This document shows, piece after piece, positions 16,288 to 23,535 of a DNA stretch of 35,345 nucleotides (positions are counted from its first letter, which is position 1; each line of letters starts with the position of its first letter). The stretch spans positions 1-35,345 of the forward strand of contig NZ_PRLH01000101.1 of assembly GCF_003013815.1 (NCBI RefSeq). Direction: 5' to 3'. Made by a program: the position numbers and the translations under genes. A model generated the notes under the pieces. It was not told the origin of the DNA. It saw only the letters and a program-made list of their open reading frames with translations, and made no database searches. The stretch is from Cyanothece sp. BG0011 (GTDB lineage: Bacteria; Cyanobacteriota; Cyanobacteriia; Cyanobacteriales; Microcystaceae).

Positions 16288-17726
16288 ATGAGATATCTAA
16301 ATTCTGGGGAAACTCTCCAAAATGGACGTTATACAATTAATTCTATTTTAGGGGCTGGTGGTTTTGGGGTGACTTATTTAGCAACAGAAACCCCATTAAA
16401 TCAGCAAATAGCCATTAAAACGTTAAATGCAACAGTACAAGGAAAGGAGAATTTTCTAGATTTACAAAATAAGTTTATTAAAGAAGCTTTTTTATTGGCA
16501 AAATGCAGTCATCCTCATATTGTGACGGTTCATAATGTCTTTGATGAGGACGGACTGTGGTATATGGTGATGGAATATATCAAAGGAGATGATTTAGCGG
16601 TTTATTTACAAAAAAATGGAGTGTTTAAAGAAGCGGATGCTTTACCCATTATTCAACAAATAGGAGAAGCTTTAACTTATATTCATGCTCAAGGTTTTTA
16701 ACACCGAGACGTGAAACCTCATAATATTTTATTGTCGAGAAATATTGCTAAATTGATTGATTTTGGTATAGCAAGAGAGTTTACCGCAGGAGAAACGAGA
16801 ACCCATACTAATTATAGAACCGATGGTTATGCACCCCCCGAACAATACGAAGAACGAGCAAAATGAGATGTTTATACAGATGTTTATTCTTTAGCTGCAA
16901 CCTTATATAACTTATTAACAAATCAGGTTCCGATTCCTGCACAGTTTCGTAGTTATGCAGCGTTACCTCCTCCCCAAAAGTTTAATAATAAAATAAGCGA
17001 TCGCACTAACAATGCTATTCTCAAAGGGATGGAATTACAACCCGAAAACCGCCCTCAAACCATTCAAGAATTGCTAGATTTATTATCATTATCCCCCCTT
17101 AGTAAGGGGGACAAAGGGGGGATAGATCTGTAAAAACACCACCCCGTAGAGACGTTATATATAACGTCTCTACACCTGTCAATAACGTCTCTACACCCTC
17201 ACAAAAAAAGGATGATTTAGCATCAGATAGAGGGGTAGATTATAGTAGGTTAAAAGACTTGTTAAAAGCAGGAAAGTGGAAAGCAGCAGATAAAGAAACA
17301 GCAAGAGTAATGTGTCAAGCAGCAAACCGCAGCAAGGAAGAATATTTAAGAGAAAAGGATATAGATAATTTTCCCTGTACCGATTTACGCACCATAAATC
17401 AGCTTTGGTTAGACTATAGTGGGGGTAAGTTTGGCTTTTCTGTCCAAAAGGAAATTTACCACCGCTTAGGAGGCACAAGAGACTATAATCAAGAAGTCTG
17501 GCAAACCTTCGGTGATACCGTGGGATGGAGCAAAGCAGGAAGCTGGTTGTACTACAGAAATATCACATATAATATATCAGATCCACAGGGGCATCTCCCT
17601 TATAGTGGGTGTGGTTGGGTTGGAAAGTTGGGTTTAGAGTGGTTGTGGGTGTTAGGAGGTGGATGGGAATGGAGAGGTATATTATATGTTGATTTGTTCT
17701 CTCGCGTCGAGACTTGTAGACTGTAA
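16288..17726 (+). pseudogene. Ser/Thr protein kinase-GUN4 fusion, inactivated
   Basis: The kinase frame starts MRYLNSGETLQNGRYTI, has the P-loop LGAGGFGVTYLA and the Lys strand IAIKTLN, and reaches HAQGF before TAA at 16699-16701. The same frame resumes with HRDVKPHNILL, LIDFGIARE and GYAPPEQY, meets a second stop TGA at 16864-16866 (just before DVYTDVYSLAATLY), and ends at 17131-17133. A GUN4 domain then lies in another frame, open from 17106: DYSRLKDLLKAGKW, DIDNFPCTDLRTINQLW and KFGFSVQKEIY, ending FSRVETCRL at 17726. Kinase-GUN4 fusions are known in cyanobacteria; GUN4 binds porphyrins. Two nonsense codons and one frameshift make it a pseudogene. The linker holds two palindromic repeats. 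Confidence 0.85.
17094..17173 (+). repeat. two palindromic repeats in the kinase-GUN4 linker
   Basis: CCCCCTTAGTAAGGGGG at 17094-17110 is a hairpin of a common cyanobacterial C/G-run type. A 28-nt perfect palindrome lies at 17146-17173, with arm GTAGAGACGTTATA; a further half-copy AACGTCTCTAC begins near 17184. The frameshift between the kinase and GUN4 frames falls within or beside the first hairpin. Confidence 0.8.
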
Positions 17727-17768
17727 CATATAAGGCTTGTAGAAATTTTTAATAATATGTTTGTGTAG

Positions 17769-17789
17769 GGGCATAATAATATTATGCCC
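17769..17789 (+). repeat. 21-nt perfect palindrome
   Basis: Arm GGGCATAATA, central A and exact complement, preceded by GTAGG. It belongs to the same design family as 3895, 7215, 7255 and 17878. Confidence 0.75.
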
Positions 17790-17877
17790 ATCATTTTATC
17801 TGTTGTTTATTAGGGGTTAATTATGATTAATATGTAATGATATTTGTCTTTAATGGTGTTGGGTTTAATGGTTGTGT

Positions 17878-17898
17878 GGGTTTAACAGTGTTAAACCC
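17878..17898 (+). repeat. 21-nt perfect palindrome next to a promoter repeat
   Basis: Arm GGGTTTAACA, central G and exact complement, followed by CCTACGGGAT. It differs from the palindrome at 7215 only in the central base. Its right half begins the 36-nt repeat shared with 18612. Confidence 0.75.
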
Positions 17899-17924
17899 CT
17901 ACGGGATGTATTGTATAATTATAA
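17889..17924 (+). promoter_or_regulatory. putative promoter in a repeat upstream of DUF433/PIN-like TA
   Basis: This 36-nt segment matches 18612-18647 at 33 positions. It contains TATAAT at 17914-17919, 29 bp before the antitoxin ATG, with a poor -35 (TTAAAC at 17891-17896, 17-bp spacing). The second copy stands in the same relation to the next TA operon. Promoter function is inferred from the perfect -10 box and this parallel placement. Confidence 0.6.
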
Positions 17925-17947
17925 CTATTGAGCTATCAAAAAAATTT

Positions 17948-18181
17948 ATGAAACAGTTTGCTGAATGGAAAAAAAATCTAATAATAAATGACAAGATAAT
18001 GGGAGGAGAAGCAGTTTTTCCTAATTCTAGGTTATCAGTACGTCACATTGGGGGAATGTTAGAAAAAGGAGAATCTTATGAGGTTATTTTAGAAGATTAT
18101 CCCTATTTAAGTCTTGAGGATCTCAAGTTTGCAGAAATGTATGTAAAAACTTATCCCCAGATAGAAACAGTCAAAAAATAA
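17948..18181 (+). CDS. DUF433 antitoxin
   Basis: This 77-residue protein begins MKQFAEWKKNL and contains the DUF433 core GGEAVFPNSRLSVRHIGGML, GESYEVILEDYP, then YLSLEDLKFAEMYV. DUF433 proteins are small winged-helix-like DNA-binding proteins that pair with PIN-like DUF5615 toxins. I chose ATG 17948 over the upstream in-frame ATG 17837 because the extra N-terminus would be encoded by repeat and promoter-like DNA and the family starts near here. The stop overlaps the toxin start by one base (TAATG). It probably neutralises the toxin and represses the operon. Confidence 0.85.
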   Translation: MKQFAEWKKNLIINDKIMGGEAVFPNSRLSVRHIGGMLEKGESYEVILEDYPYLSLEDLKFAEMYVKTYPQIETVKK

Positions 18182-18564
18182 TGAAATTCTTAATAGATGA
18201 GGATCTTTCTCCCAAAGTTGCACAACATCTTTGTAAACATTATTTGATTGATGCAGTAGCAGTGAGAGATAGAGGTTTATTGGGTAAAGATGATCGAACT
18301 GTTTTAAATTATGCGTTTAATGAAGATAGAATTTTAATAACAGCAAATATAGCAGACTTTGAAAGGTTTGCAACATTGATGGAAGTACATTCTGGAATTG
18401 TATTTTTGCAAGAAGGAGATTTATTAAGAGAGGAACAAAGTGAGGTAGTATCAAAAGCAGTAAAAGCGATAAAAGCAGAAATTAAAGCAGGAAGAGAAAT
18501 GATTAATCGTGTGCTTTATATTTCTATTACGGGAGCAATAATATTTCAAAACTTACCTTATTAA
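18181..18564 (+). CDS. PIN-like toxin (DUF5615 / Mut7-C-like)
   Basis: This 127-residue protein opens MKFLIDEDLSPKVAQHL, with the conserved acidic IDE.LS motif. It continues with DAVAVRDRGLLGKDDRTVL and RILITANIADFERFA, where TAN.DF supplies the next acidic residue, then HSGIVFLQEGD. This is the DUF5615 PIN-like family, presumed Mg2+-dependent RNases. It is paired with a DUF433 antitoxin by a one-base overlap, a common cyanobacterial arrangement. All expected acidic residues seem present, so it should be functional, unlike the kinase gene just upstream. RNase activity is inferred from the fold. Confidence 0.85.
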   Translation: MKFLIDEDLSPKVAQHLCKHYLIDAVAVRDRGLLGKDDRTVLNYAFNEDRILITANIADFERFATLMEVHSGIVFLQEGDLLREEQSEVVSKAVKAIKAEIKAGREMINRVLYISITGAIIFQNLPY

Positions 18565-18611
18565 TAATTATTGTATTTAATAGCATTATATGGGGTTTCT
18601 GGATTTAAAAC

Positions 18612-18647
18612 TGTTAAACCCCTACGGGATATACTGTATAATTAAAA
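18612..18647 (+). promoter_or_regulatory. putative promoter in a repeat upstream of the Doc module
   Basis: This is the second copy of the 36-nt repeat at 17889. TATAAT lies at 18637-18642, 32 bp before the antitoxin ATG. The preceding palindrome is degraded here (GGATTTAAAACTGTTAAACC), while the downstream half and the -10 box are kept. Confidence 0.6.
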
Positions 18648-18674
18648 TTGAACCCGACAAGGATTACAAAGATT

Positions 18675-18857
18675 ATGAATACTAAAGAAAAAATCATACA
18701 AGAAATTGAATCATTATCAGAGTCTAGCTTGACTGACATCTTAACCTACATTCAACAACTAAAAAAAGTAGAAACAAATACTAATGATATTTGGAACGCT
18801 TATTTAAACTCAAAACAAGAAAGAAAAGAGGTTTATCGTCGTCTTGCAGAATCCTAG
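18675..18857 (+). CDS. small antitoxin of the Doc module
   Basis: This 60-residue hydrophilic protein begins MNTKEKIIQEIESLSES, continues DILTYIQQLKKVE, and ends YRRLAES. An N-terminal helical segment followed by a charged tail is usual for antitoxins paired with Fic/Doc toxins, though it lacks a clear Phd fold and is closer to small DUF2281-like antitoxins. Start 18675 is chosen over ATG 18648 because AAGGA lies at 18659-18663 and the extension has no SD. The Doc gene overlaps its last 14 nt, so the two are translationally coupled. The antitoxin role is inferred from position. Confidence 0.7.
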   Translation: MNTKEKIIQEIESLSESSLTDILTYIQQLKKVETNTNDIWNAYLNSKQERKEVYRRLAES

Positions 18858-19236
18858 ATTTGTTACTATAGAAGAAGTAATTATGATTCATGATGACCAA
18901 ATTAAAAGTTTTGGCGGTAGCTTAGGAATTAGAGATTATGGGTTATTAAAATCAGCAGTTTTTCAACCACAAGTTAGTTTTAATGGTCAATTATTGCATC
19001 CTAATATTTATAGTCAAGCAGCAGCTTACTTGTATCATCTGACGATGAATCATCCTTTTGTTGATGGTAATAAAAGAACAGCATTTGCTGTTACTGATGT
19101 TTTCATTAGAATTAATCAATATTCTCTTAATATTAATGATATAGAAGCTTATGAAATGATGATGAAAGTAGCAACTAAAGTTTTAAGTAAACAAGAATTA
19201 ATTCTTTATTTGTTAGAGAGTATTATAGAAATTTAA
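18844..19236 (+). CDS. doc: Doc (death-on-curing) family toxin
   Basis: This 130-residue Fic-fold protein has the intact catalytic motif HPFVDGNKRTAFA near residue 66, matching HxFx(D/N)GNKR, and the leader FGGSLGIRDYGLLKSAV typical of Doc. Doc phosphorylates elongation factor EF-Tu and so stops translation. The start is TTG at 18844 (QNPRFVTIEEV), which fits the family N-terminus and lies 12 nt after GAGG; ATG 18883 would remove the conserved first strand. The FHA-kinase remnant starts 16 nt after its stop codon and may be co-transcribed. Confidence 0.9.
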   Translation: MQNPRFVTIEEVIMIHDDQIKSFGGSLGIRDYGLLKSAVFQPQVSFNGQLLHPNIYSQAAAYLYHLTMNHPFVDGNKRTAFAVTDVFIRINQYSLNINDIEAYEMMMKVATKVLSKQELILYLLESIIEI

Positions 19237-19252
19237 AACAACTAAACAAACA

Positions 19253-20368
19253 ATGGATAAAGTAACATTAACTATTATTGAAGGAAAATTAAAGGGACAA
19301 ACCTTTAAATTTTCTGAATATGATTTAAACACAGGAGATGAATTAAAATTGAGTGAAACTATATTTAAAGTCTCTATAGAAATAGAAAAGAAAATCGCTA
19401 CAACCTGGAAACCTGAAGCAATACAAGAACCGAAAAATTGAAACTTTTTAAACTTTCTGCAAAATCTCTTAAAACGCGCAAAAACAGAAGAAAAATTAAG
19501 TGATTTAAAAAACTATGAAATTATAAAAAAAATAGGAGAGGGAGGTTTTAGTGAGGTATTTTTAGCTAATAATAAAAATACAGGAGAAAATATTGCGTTA
19601 AAAATGCTTTTACCCCAAGTTGCTGCTAATGATTACGCAGTACAATCATTCTTAAGAGAAGCAGAAAATACCAAAGCTTTAAACCATCCCAATATTGTAC
19701 AATTACGAAACACAGGATACCATCAAGGAACCTTTTTCTTTACCCTAGAATACTGCAATGGGGGAACTGTTGAAGACTTATTACAGCAAAGAGGGGGTAA
19801 ACTAAATATTGAGGAATCTTTGAACATTATTTATCAAGTTTTGGATGCTTTAATCTATGCTCATCATGCAGAAATTCCCAACATAAAACAAGCAGATGGA
19901 AGCATCAAAAAAGGTCAAGGTTTAGTTCATCGAGATATTAAACCTAGTAACATATTTTTAGTAAAAAGTCAAGGAAAAATAACTGCAAAATTAGCAGATT
20001 ATGGATTATCAAAAGCCTTTGATTTAGCTGGTTTAAGCGGGCAAACTATGACAGGAAATAAAGCAGGGACACCCGTTTTTATGCCCCGTCAACAGGTGTT
20101 AAACTTCAAATATGTACAGCCAGAAGTGGATATTTGGGCAACCGCAGCAACCCTATATTATCTGTTAACAGGATGCTATTGCCGAGACTTAGATAATAAA
20201 GATCCTTTTTTAGCTATTTTACAAGATTCTCCTGTTTCTATTCATCAAAGAAATGTTAATATTCCCCAAGGTTTAGCTAATCTTATTGATCTCGCTTTAC
20301 AAGATCATCCTGAACTGCATTTTAAAGATGCCACAACCTTTAAACAAGCATTAATTAATAGCGTCTAA
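19253..20368 (+). pseudogene. FHA-Ser/Thr protein kinase gene, FHA core deleted and stop in frame
   Basis: The first 62 codons read like an FHA domain missing its middle: MDKVTLTIIEGKLKGQTFKF is joined directly to a domain end, YDLNTGDELKLSETIFKVSI. The GR, SxxH and NG elements that bind phosphothreonine are absent. TGA at 19439-19441 interrupts, and the same frame continues into a kinase: KIGEGGFSEVFLA, ALKML, GLVHRDIKPSNIFL, LADYGLSKAF (DYG in place of DFG) and GTPVFMPRQQV. It ends at 20368. The kinase domain has its catalytic Lys and Asp. A kinase restarting at ATG 19604 would lack the P-loop. The original order FHA-kinase is known in cyanobacteria. Confidence 0.75.
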
Positions 20369-20390
20369 TTTGTTAAAATAATTAAAACTC

Positions 20391-20536
20391 ACATCTTGCA
20401 CCAGTACATAAAAACTCAACAACAAAACAAATCAAATCAATTCTTAAGCCTTTAGAGTCAAAACTCACCCTGTTCCCTGTTCCCTATTCCCTGTTCCCTC
20501 TCTAAACTAGCTAGTTTTAGCGAAGGTGCAAGATAT
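20391..20536 (+). repeat. dispersed element with TGCAAGAT ends, copy 1 (variant core)
   Basis: The left end ACATCTTGCA (20391-20400) plus AGTACATAAAAACT matches the copies at 25447 and 30423. The right end carries AAACTAGCTAG, then CGAAGGTGCAAGATAT up to 20536, as at 30232. The core is different and includes four heptamers CTGTTCC/CTATTCC at 20470-20497. It ends 12 nt before the rnpB 3' end. Confidence 0.7.
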
Positions 20537-20548
20537 AAGTAAAAGAAA

Positions 20549-20958
20549 AGAGTTGGACATAAGCCGGATTCTGTTCAATGGAGAGTTATCTATCTAGGAC
20601 GTTTGTTACCAAACGCCTCATGCGGTACACCTAAAACGGGACAGGAAAAAGACCAACCTTTGTCCCTTCGACCTTGCTCCCAACCGGGGTTTACCGAGCC
20701 AGTACCTCACGATACTGCTGGTGCGCTCTTACCGACACCTTTGCAACCTTACCTCTGTCAGCTATCAATTATCAGTTTTCAGTCATCAGTAATTAACTGC
20801 TCACTATTCACTGTTCACTGAAAAAGGCGGTATTTTTCTGTGGCACTATCCTCACGCTCACGCGCACTGGGAATTATCCAGCAAGTCTGGTCTTTCGGGA
20901 GTCCGGACTTTCCTCGAAGGGGTTCAATTGACCCATTCGCAACTCTCGCGCCAACTCT
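20549..20958 (-). ncRNA. rnpB: RNase P RNA (bacterial class A)
   Basis: The minus strand carries the conserved RNase P core. The 5' end reads AGAGTTGGCGCGAGAGTTGC, followed by GAGGAAAGTCCGGACTCCCG (the universal GAGGAAAGTCCGGGC-like segment) and GATAGTGCCACAGAAA. Further on are GGTAAGAGCGCACCAGCAG and GAACAGAATCCGGCTTATG near the 3' end. It is the catalytic part of the enzyme that matures tRNA 5' ends. The ends are placed by the pairing AGAGTTGG/CCAACTCT and are good to a few bases. A TAAAAT -10 candidate at 20970-20975 overlaps the corA stop codon. The P12 region contains a repeat insertion. Confidence 0.93.
20759..20820 (-). repeat. repeat insertion within rnpB (P12 region)
   Basis: Between the conserved segments ACCGCC (5' side) and GGTAAGGTTGC (3' side) the RNA carries units such as CAGTGAACAGTGAATAGTGA and CTGATGACTGAAAACTGATA. 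These are diverged relatives of the CTGYTCA and CAGTTAY heptamers at 11644-11875. Confidence 0.75.
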
Positions 20959-20972
20959 TTTCTATTTCTATT

Positions 20973-22139
20973 TTAATCTTTTTTTGAAAGGGGAATGTTA
21001 GGACGGGAAAAGGGTTCAAACCACCCTCTCCGCCAAAAGAAGAAAATTAAGCCTCCTGCGATCGCAGCCATCAACCCTAAACAGCTAAAATAACCCCAAC
21101 GGGTCTTAAGTTCTGGCATATATTCAAAGTTCATGCCATAAACTCCGGCAATAAAGGTCAGAGGAATAAAAATCGTCGAAACCACGGTTAACACTTGCAT
21201 CACTTCATTCATTTTATTACTCATCGATGAGAGATAAGCATCCATTAAAGAAGAGGCTAATTCTCGATAGGTTTCGACGATATCTAAGATTTGAATGACG
21301 TGATCGTAACAGTCTCGAAAATATATTTGTGCTTCAGAACTAATTAGAGAACTTTCTCCCCGGACTAACATATTGGTCACATTTCTTAAGGGCCAAATGG
21401 CGCGACGTAGGGCTAATAATTCTCTTCTAATGACATAAATTTCTTTTAATTGATTGGTATTGGGAGCAATGGCTAATTCATCTTCTATATCTTCAATGCG
21501 ATCGCCATAATCTTCTAAAACGGGGAAATAACCATCAATAATGGAGTCTAACAATAAGTACATTAAATAGTCAGCCCCTTGTTGCCTGACTTTCCCTTGA
21601 TTGGCCCTAATTCTTTCTCTAACAATATCAAAACAATCTTCGATTTCTTCTTCTTGAAAGGTGAGTAAATATCTATTTCCTAACACAAAACTCACTTGTT
21701 CGCTTTCAAATCCTTCTTCGTCAGCATTGGGTCGAACCATCTGAACAATTAAGACTAATTGTTCGTTATAATCTTCTAGTTTCGGTCGTTGGGGGACGTT
21801 TACCACATCTTCTAATAGTAAAGGATGGAGCTGAAAAATTTCTCCAATTTGTTTGAGGACTTTCTCGCTTCCTAACCCTTGAACGTCCATCCAGGAAATG
21901 GTATTCGTTCCTAAATAGGGGGTTAATGCTTTGGGGGTGACATCGACTTTCCGAATCGCATGGGACTCATCATAATCAATTAAAACGATACGGGAAGGTT
22001 TAGCATCGGGTTCTATATTTAACTTTCCGGGTTCGCTACCGGGTTCATCAAAAAAGTAATCAAAATAATCAGATTCTTCTTCTTTTTCTAGTTCTTCTGG
22101 GTTTAATATTTGGGGGTCAGTAATGGGTGATTGAGTCAT
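20973..22139 (-). CDS. corA: CorA-type magnesium/divalent-cation transporter
   Basis: This 388-residue membrane protein has a long cytoplasmic domain (acidic N-terminus with EEESDYFDYFFDEPG) and two C-terminal membrane helices: TM1 VVSTIFIPLTFIAGVYGMNF with the signature GMN and loop EYMPEL, and TM2 FSCLGLMAAIAGGLIFFFW. CorA forms a pentameric Mg2+ channel gated by intracellular Mg2+. The length and motif fit the family. The 3' end abuts rnpB and holds its probable promoter. A GNAT acetyltransferase gene lies 13 nt upstream on the same strand, so the two may share a transcript. Confidence 0.95.
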   Translation of the reverse strand: MTQSPITDPQILNPEELEKEEESDYFDYFFDEPGSEPGKLNIEPDAKPSRIVLIDYDESHAIRKVDVTPKALTPYLGTNTISWMDVQGLGSEKVLKQIGEIFQLHPLLLEDVVNVPQRPKLEDYNEQLVLIVQMVRPNADEEGFESEQVSFVLGNRYLLTFQEEEIEDCFDIVRERIRANQGKVRQQGADYLMYLLLDSIIDGYFPVLEDYGDRIEDIEDELAIAPNTNQLKEIYVIRRELLALRRAIWPLRNVTNMLVRGESSLISSEAQIYFRDCYDHVIQILDIVETYRELASSLMDAYLSSMSNKMNEVMQVLTVVSTIFIPLTFIAGVYGMNFEYMPELKTRWGYFSCLGLMAAIAGGLIFFFWRRGWFEPFSRPNIPLSKKD

Positions 22140-22152
22140 AATTTATTTTCAG

Positions 22153-22665
22153 TTATAGTTTATCTTTTTTATAATCTAAATGTAGTCCCATAATAATTAA
22201 ATCTCTTTCGATATTATCCAATTGAGCTACTTTTGGCAAGTATCCCCATTGTTGAAAGTTGTATTTTTTGAATAAATTTAAACTGGGTTGATTATGGGCA
22301 AAAATAAATCCTAGTAAATTGGTTAATCCTAGCTTTGGACTTTTTTTTATGACATATTCTAAGAGTTTTTTTCCAATTCCTTGACCTCTATAATTTTCGG
22401 CAATATATAAACTGATTTCTGCTGTAGTTTTATAGGCCGGACGACCATAAAAATGTTGTAAACTGATCCAACCAATGATGTTATTCTCATTTTCTATGAC
22501 CCAAATGGGATAATGTTGATGATCTCTTTCTTGAAACCATTTTAAGCGACTTTCAACTGTTATTTTCTGTAAATCCCCTGTAGCAATACGACTGGGAATA
22601 CTCGCATTATAAATGTCAACAATGTCTTCTAAATCTTCTAATTTTGCTAGTCTTATTTTCTCCAT
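22153..22665 (-). CDS. GNAT N-acetyltransferase (phosphinothricin acetyltransferase-like)
   Basis: This 170-residue single-domain GNAT protein begins MEKIRLAKLEDLEDIVDIYN. It has the acetyl-CoA loop ENYRGQGIGKKLLEYVI (R/Q-x-x-G-x-G) near residue 97, preceded by AEISLYIA, and the C-terminal FAHNQPSLNLFKKYNFQQWG. The order and WISLQHFYGRPAYKTTAE resemble the PAT/YncA group, which acetylates small amines or Met-derived herbicide analogues. The true substrate is unknown. It lies 10 nt from the NYN gene upstream and 13 nt from corA, on one strand. Confidence 0.88.
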   Translation of the reverse strand: MEKIRLAKLEDLEDIVDIYNASIPSRIATGDLQKITVESRLKWFQERDHQHYPIWVIENENNIIGWISLQHFYGRPAYKTTAEISLYIAENYRGQGIGKKLLEYVIKKSPKLGLTNLLGFIFAHNQPSLNLFKKYNFQQWGYLPKVAQLDNIERDLIIMGLHLDYKKDKL

Positions 22666-22675
22666 ATTATCATTC

Positions 22676-23383
22676 CTATTTTAGTTTTATCATCAAATGA
22701 AACCGAGTTTTTTTGATAGTAAAAATATCCACAGATTGAACTAATTCACTGAGTTTTTTATAACCATAATTTCGAGAATCAAACGAGGGAGATAATTTGG
22801 TTAATTGTGAGCCAAATGGTCCGAGATGAACCCATTCTTCTTCGTCTGCTACAGAATCATAAGCACTTTTCAATAACTCTAATAGTTTTTTATTGGTTGT
22901 TATTTTTTGATTTTCGGAGGGTTGTTGATGGGCTAAAATATCAGTATAGATAAATTTGTTACAAGCAACCACAAAAGCTTCTGGTGTTTTAATTTTTTCT
23001 CCAAATCCATAAACAATCAGCCCAGATTCTCTGATTCGAGAGGCTAAACGAGTAAAATCACTATCACTAGAAACTAAACAAAATCCATCAAAATTTCCCG
23101 TATACAGTAAATCCATTGCATCAATAATTAACGCACTGTCAGTGGCATTTTTACCCGTTGTATATCGAAATTGTTGGATGGGTTGCAGTGCTAATTTATT
23201 AACTTTACCTTTCCAGCTATTTAATTGATTACTCGTCCAGTCCCCATAGATTCTTTTTACATTAGCCGTTCCATATTTAGCGACTTCTTGTAATAAAGCT
23301 TCAATAATATTTGCACTGACATTTTCAGCATCAATTAAAACCGCTAAACGTACGTTGCTGGAGCCATCCTCTAAGGTTTTCAT
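22676..23383 (-). CDS. NYN-domain protein with C-terminal LOTUS/OST-HTH-like domain
   Basis: This 235-residue protein has a PIN-like NYN (LabA/DUF88) nuclease domain at about residues 10-150: LAVLIDAENVSANII, ATDSALIIDAMDLLYTG and CLVSSDSDFTRLASRIRE hold the acidic metal-binding residues. The C-terminal part (about residues 165-235: LLELLKSAYDSVADEEEW, LTKLSPSFDSRNYGYKKL) looks like an OST-HTH/LOTUS domain, which binds RNA. Such proteins are probable RNases; the cyanobacterial relative LabA affects circadian output, but that does not define the role here. Acidic residues are intact. Confidence 0.88.
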   Translation of the reverse strand: MKTLEDGSSNVRLAVLIDAENVSANIIEALLQEVAKYGTANVKRIYGDWTSNQLNSWKGKVNKLALQPIQQFRYTTGKNATDSALIIDAMDLLYTGNFDGFCLVSSDSDFTRLASRIRESGLIVYGFGEKIKTPEAFVVACNKFIYTDILAHQQPSENQKITTNKKLLELLKSAYDSVADEEEWVHLGPFGSQLTKLSPSFDSRNYGYKKLSELVQSVDIFTIKKTRFHLMIKLK

Positions 23384-23535
23384 ATTAATAGGTTAGCAGT
23401 TGTTTGGCTATCAGGTTAATGAATATTGGTTAAAATGAACATGAATAAAAATTTCCTAGCTATGTCTAATTTCTAGTTTAATCTTAGTTCAGTGTTTAGA
23501 TAATTGCTGTTTTTATTGGTGTCAGTTTTTGATTA

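Noticed and set aside
17191-17478. 95-residue minus-strand frame with hydrophobic Leu-rich stretches
   Set aside because: It is antisense to the well-supported GUN4 domain; the apparent membrane segments come from A-rich coding DNA read backwards.
17837-17947. N-terminal extension of the DUF433 antitoxin from ATG 17837
   Set aside because: The extra 37 residues would be encoded by the palindrome and the TATAAT-containing repeat; the family N-terminus fits ATG 17948.
20603-20821. 72-residue open frame on the plus strand
   Set aside because: It lies wholly inside the minus-strand rnpB gene and runs into its repeat insertion.
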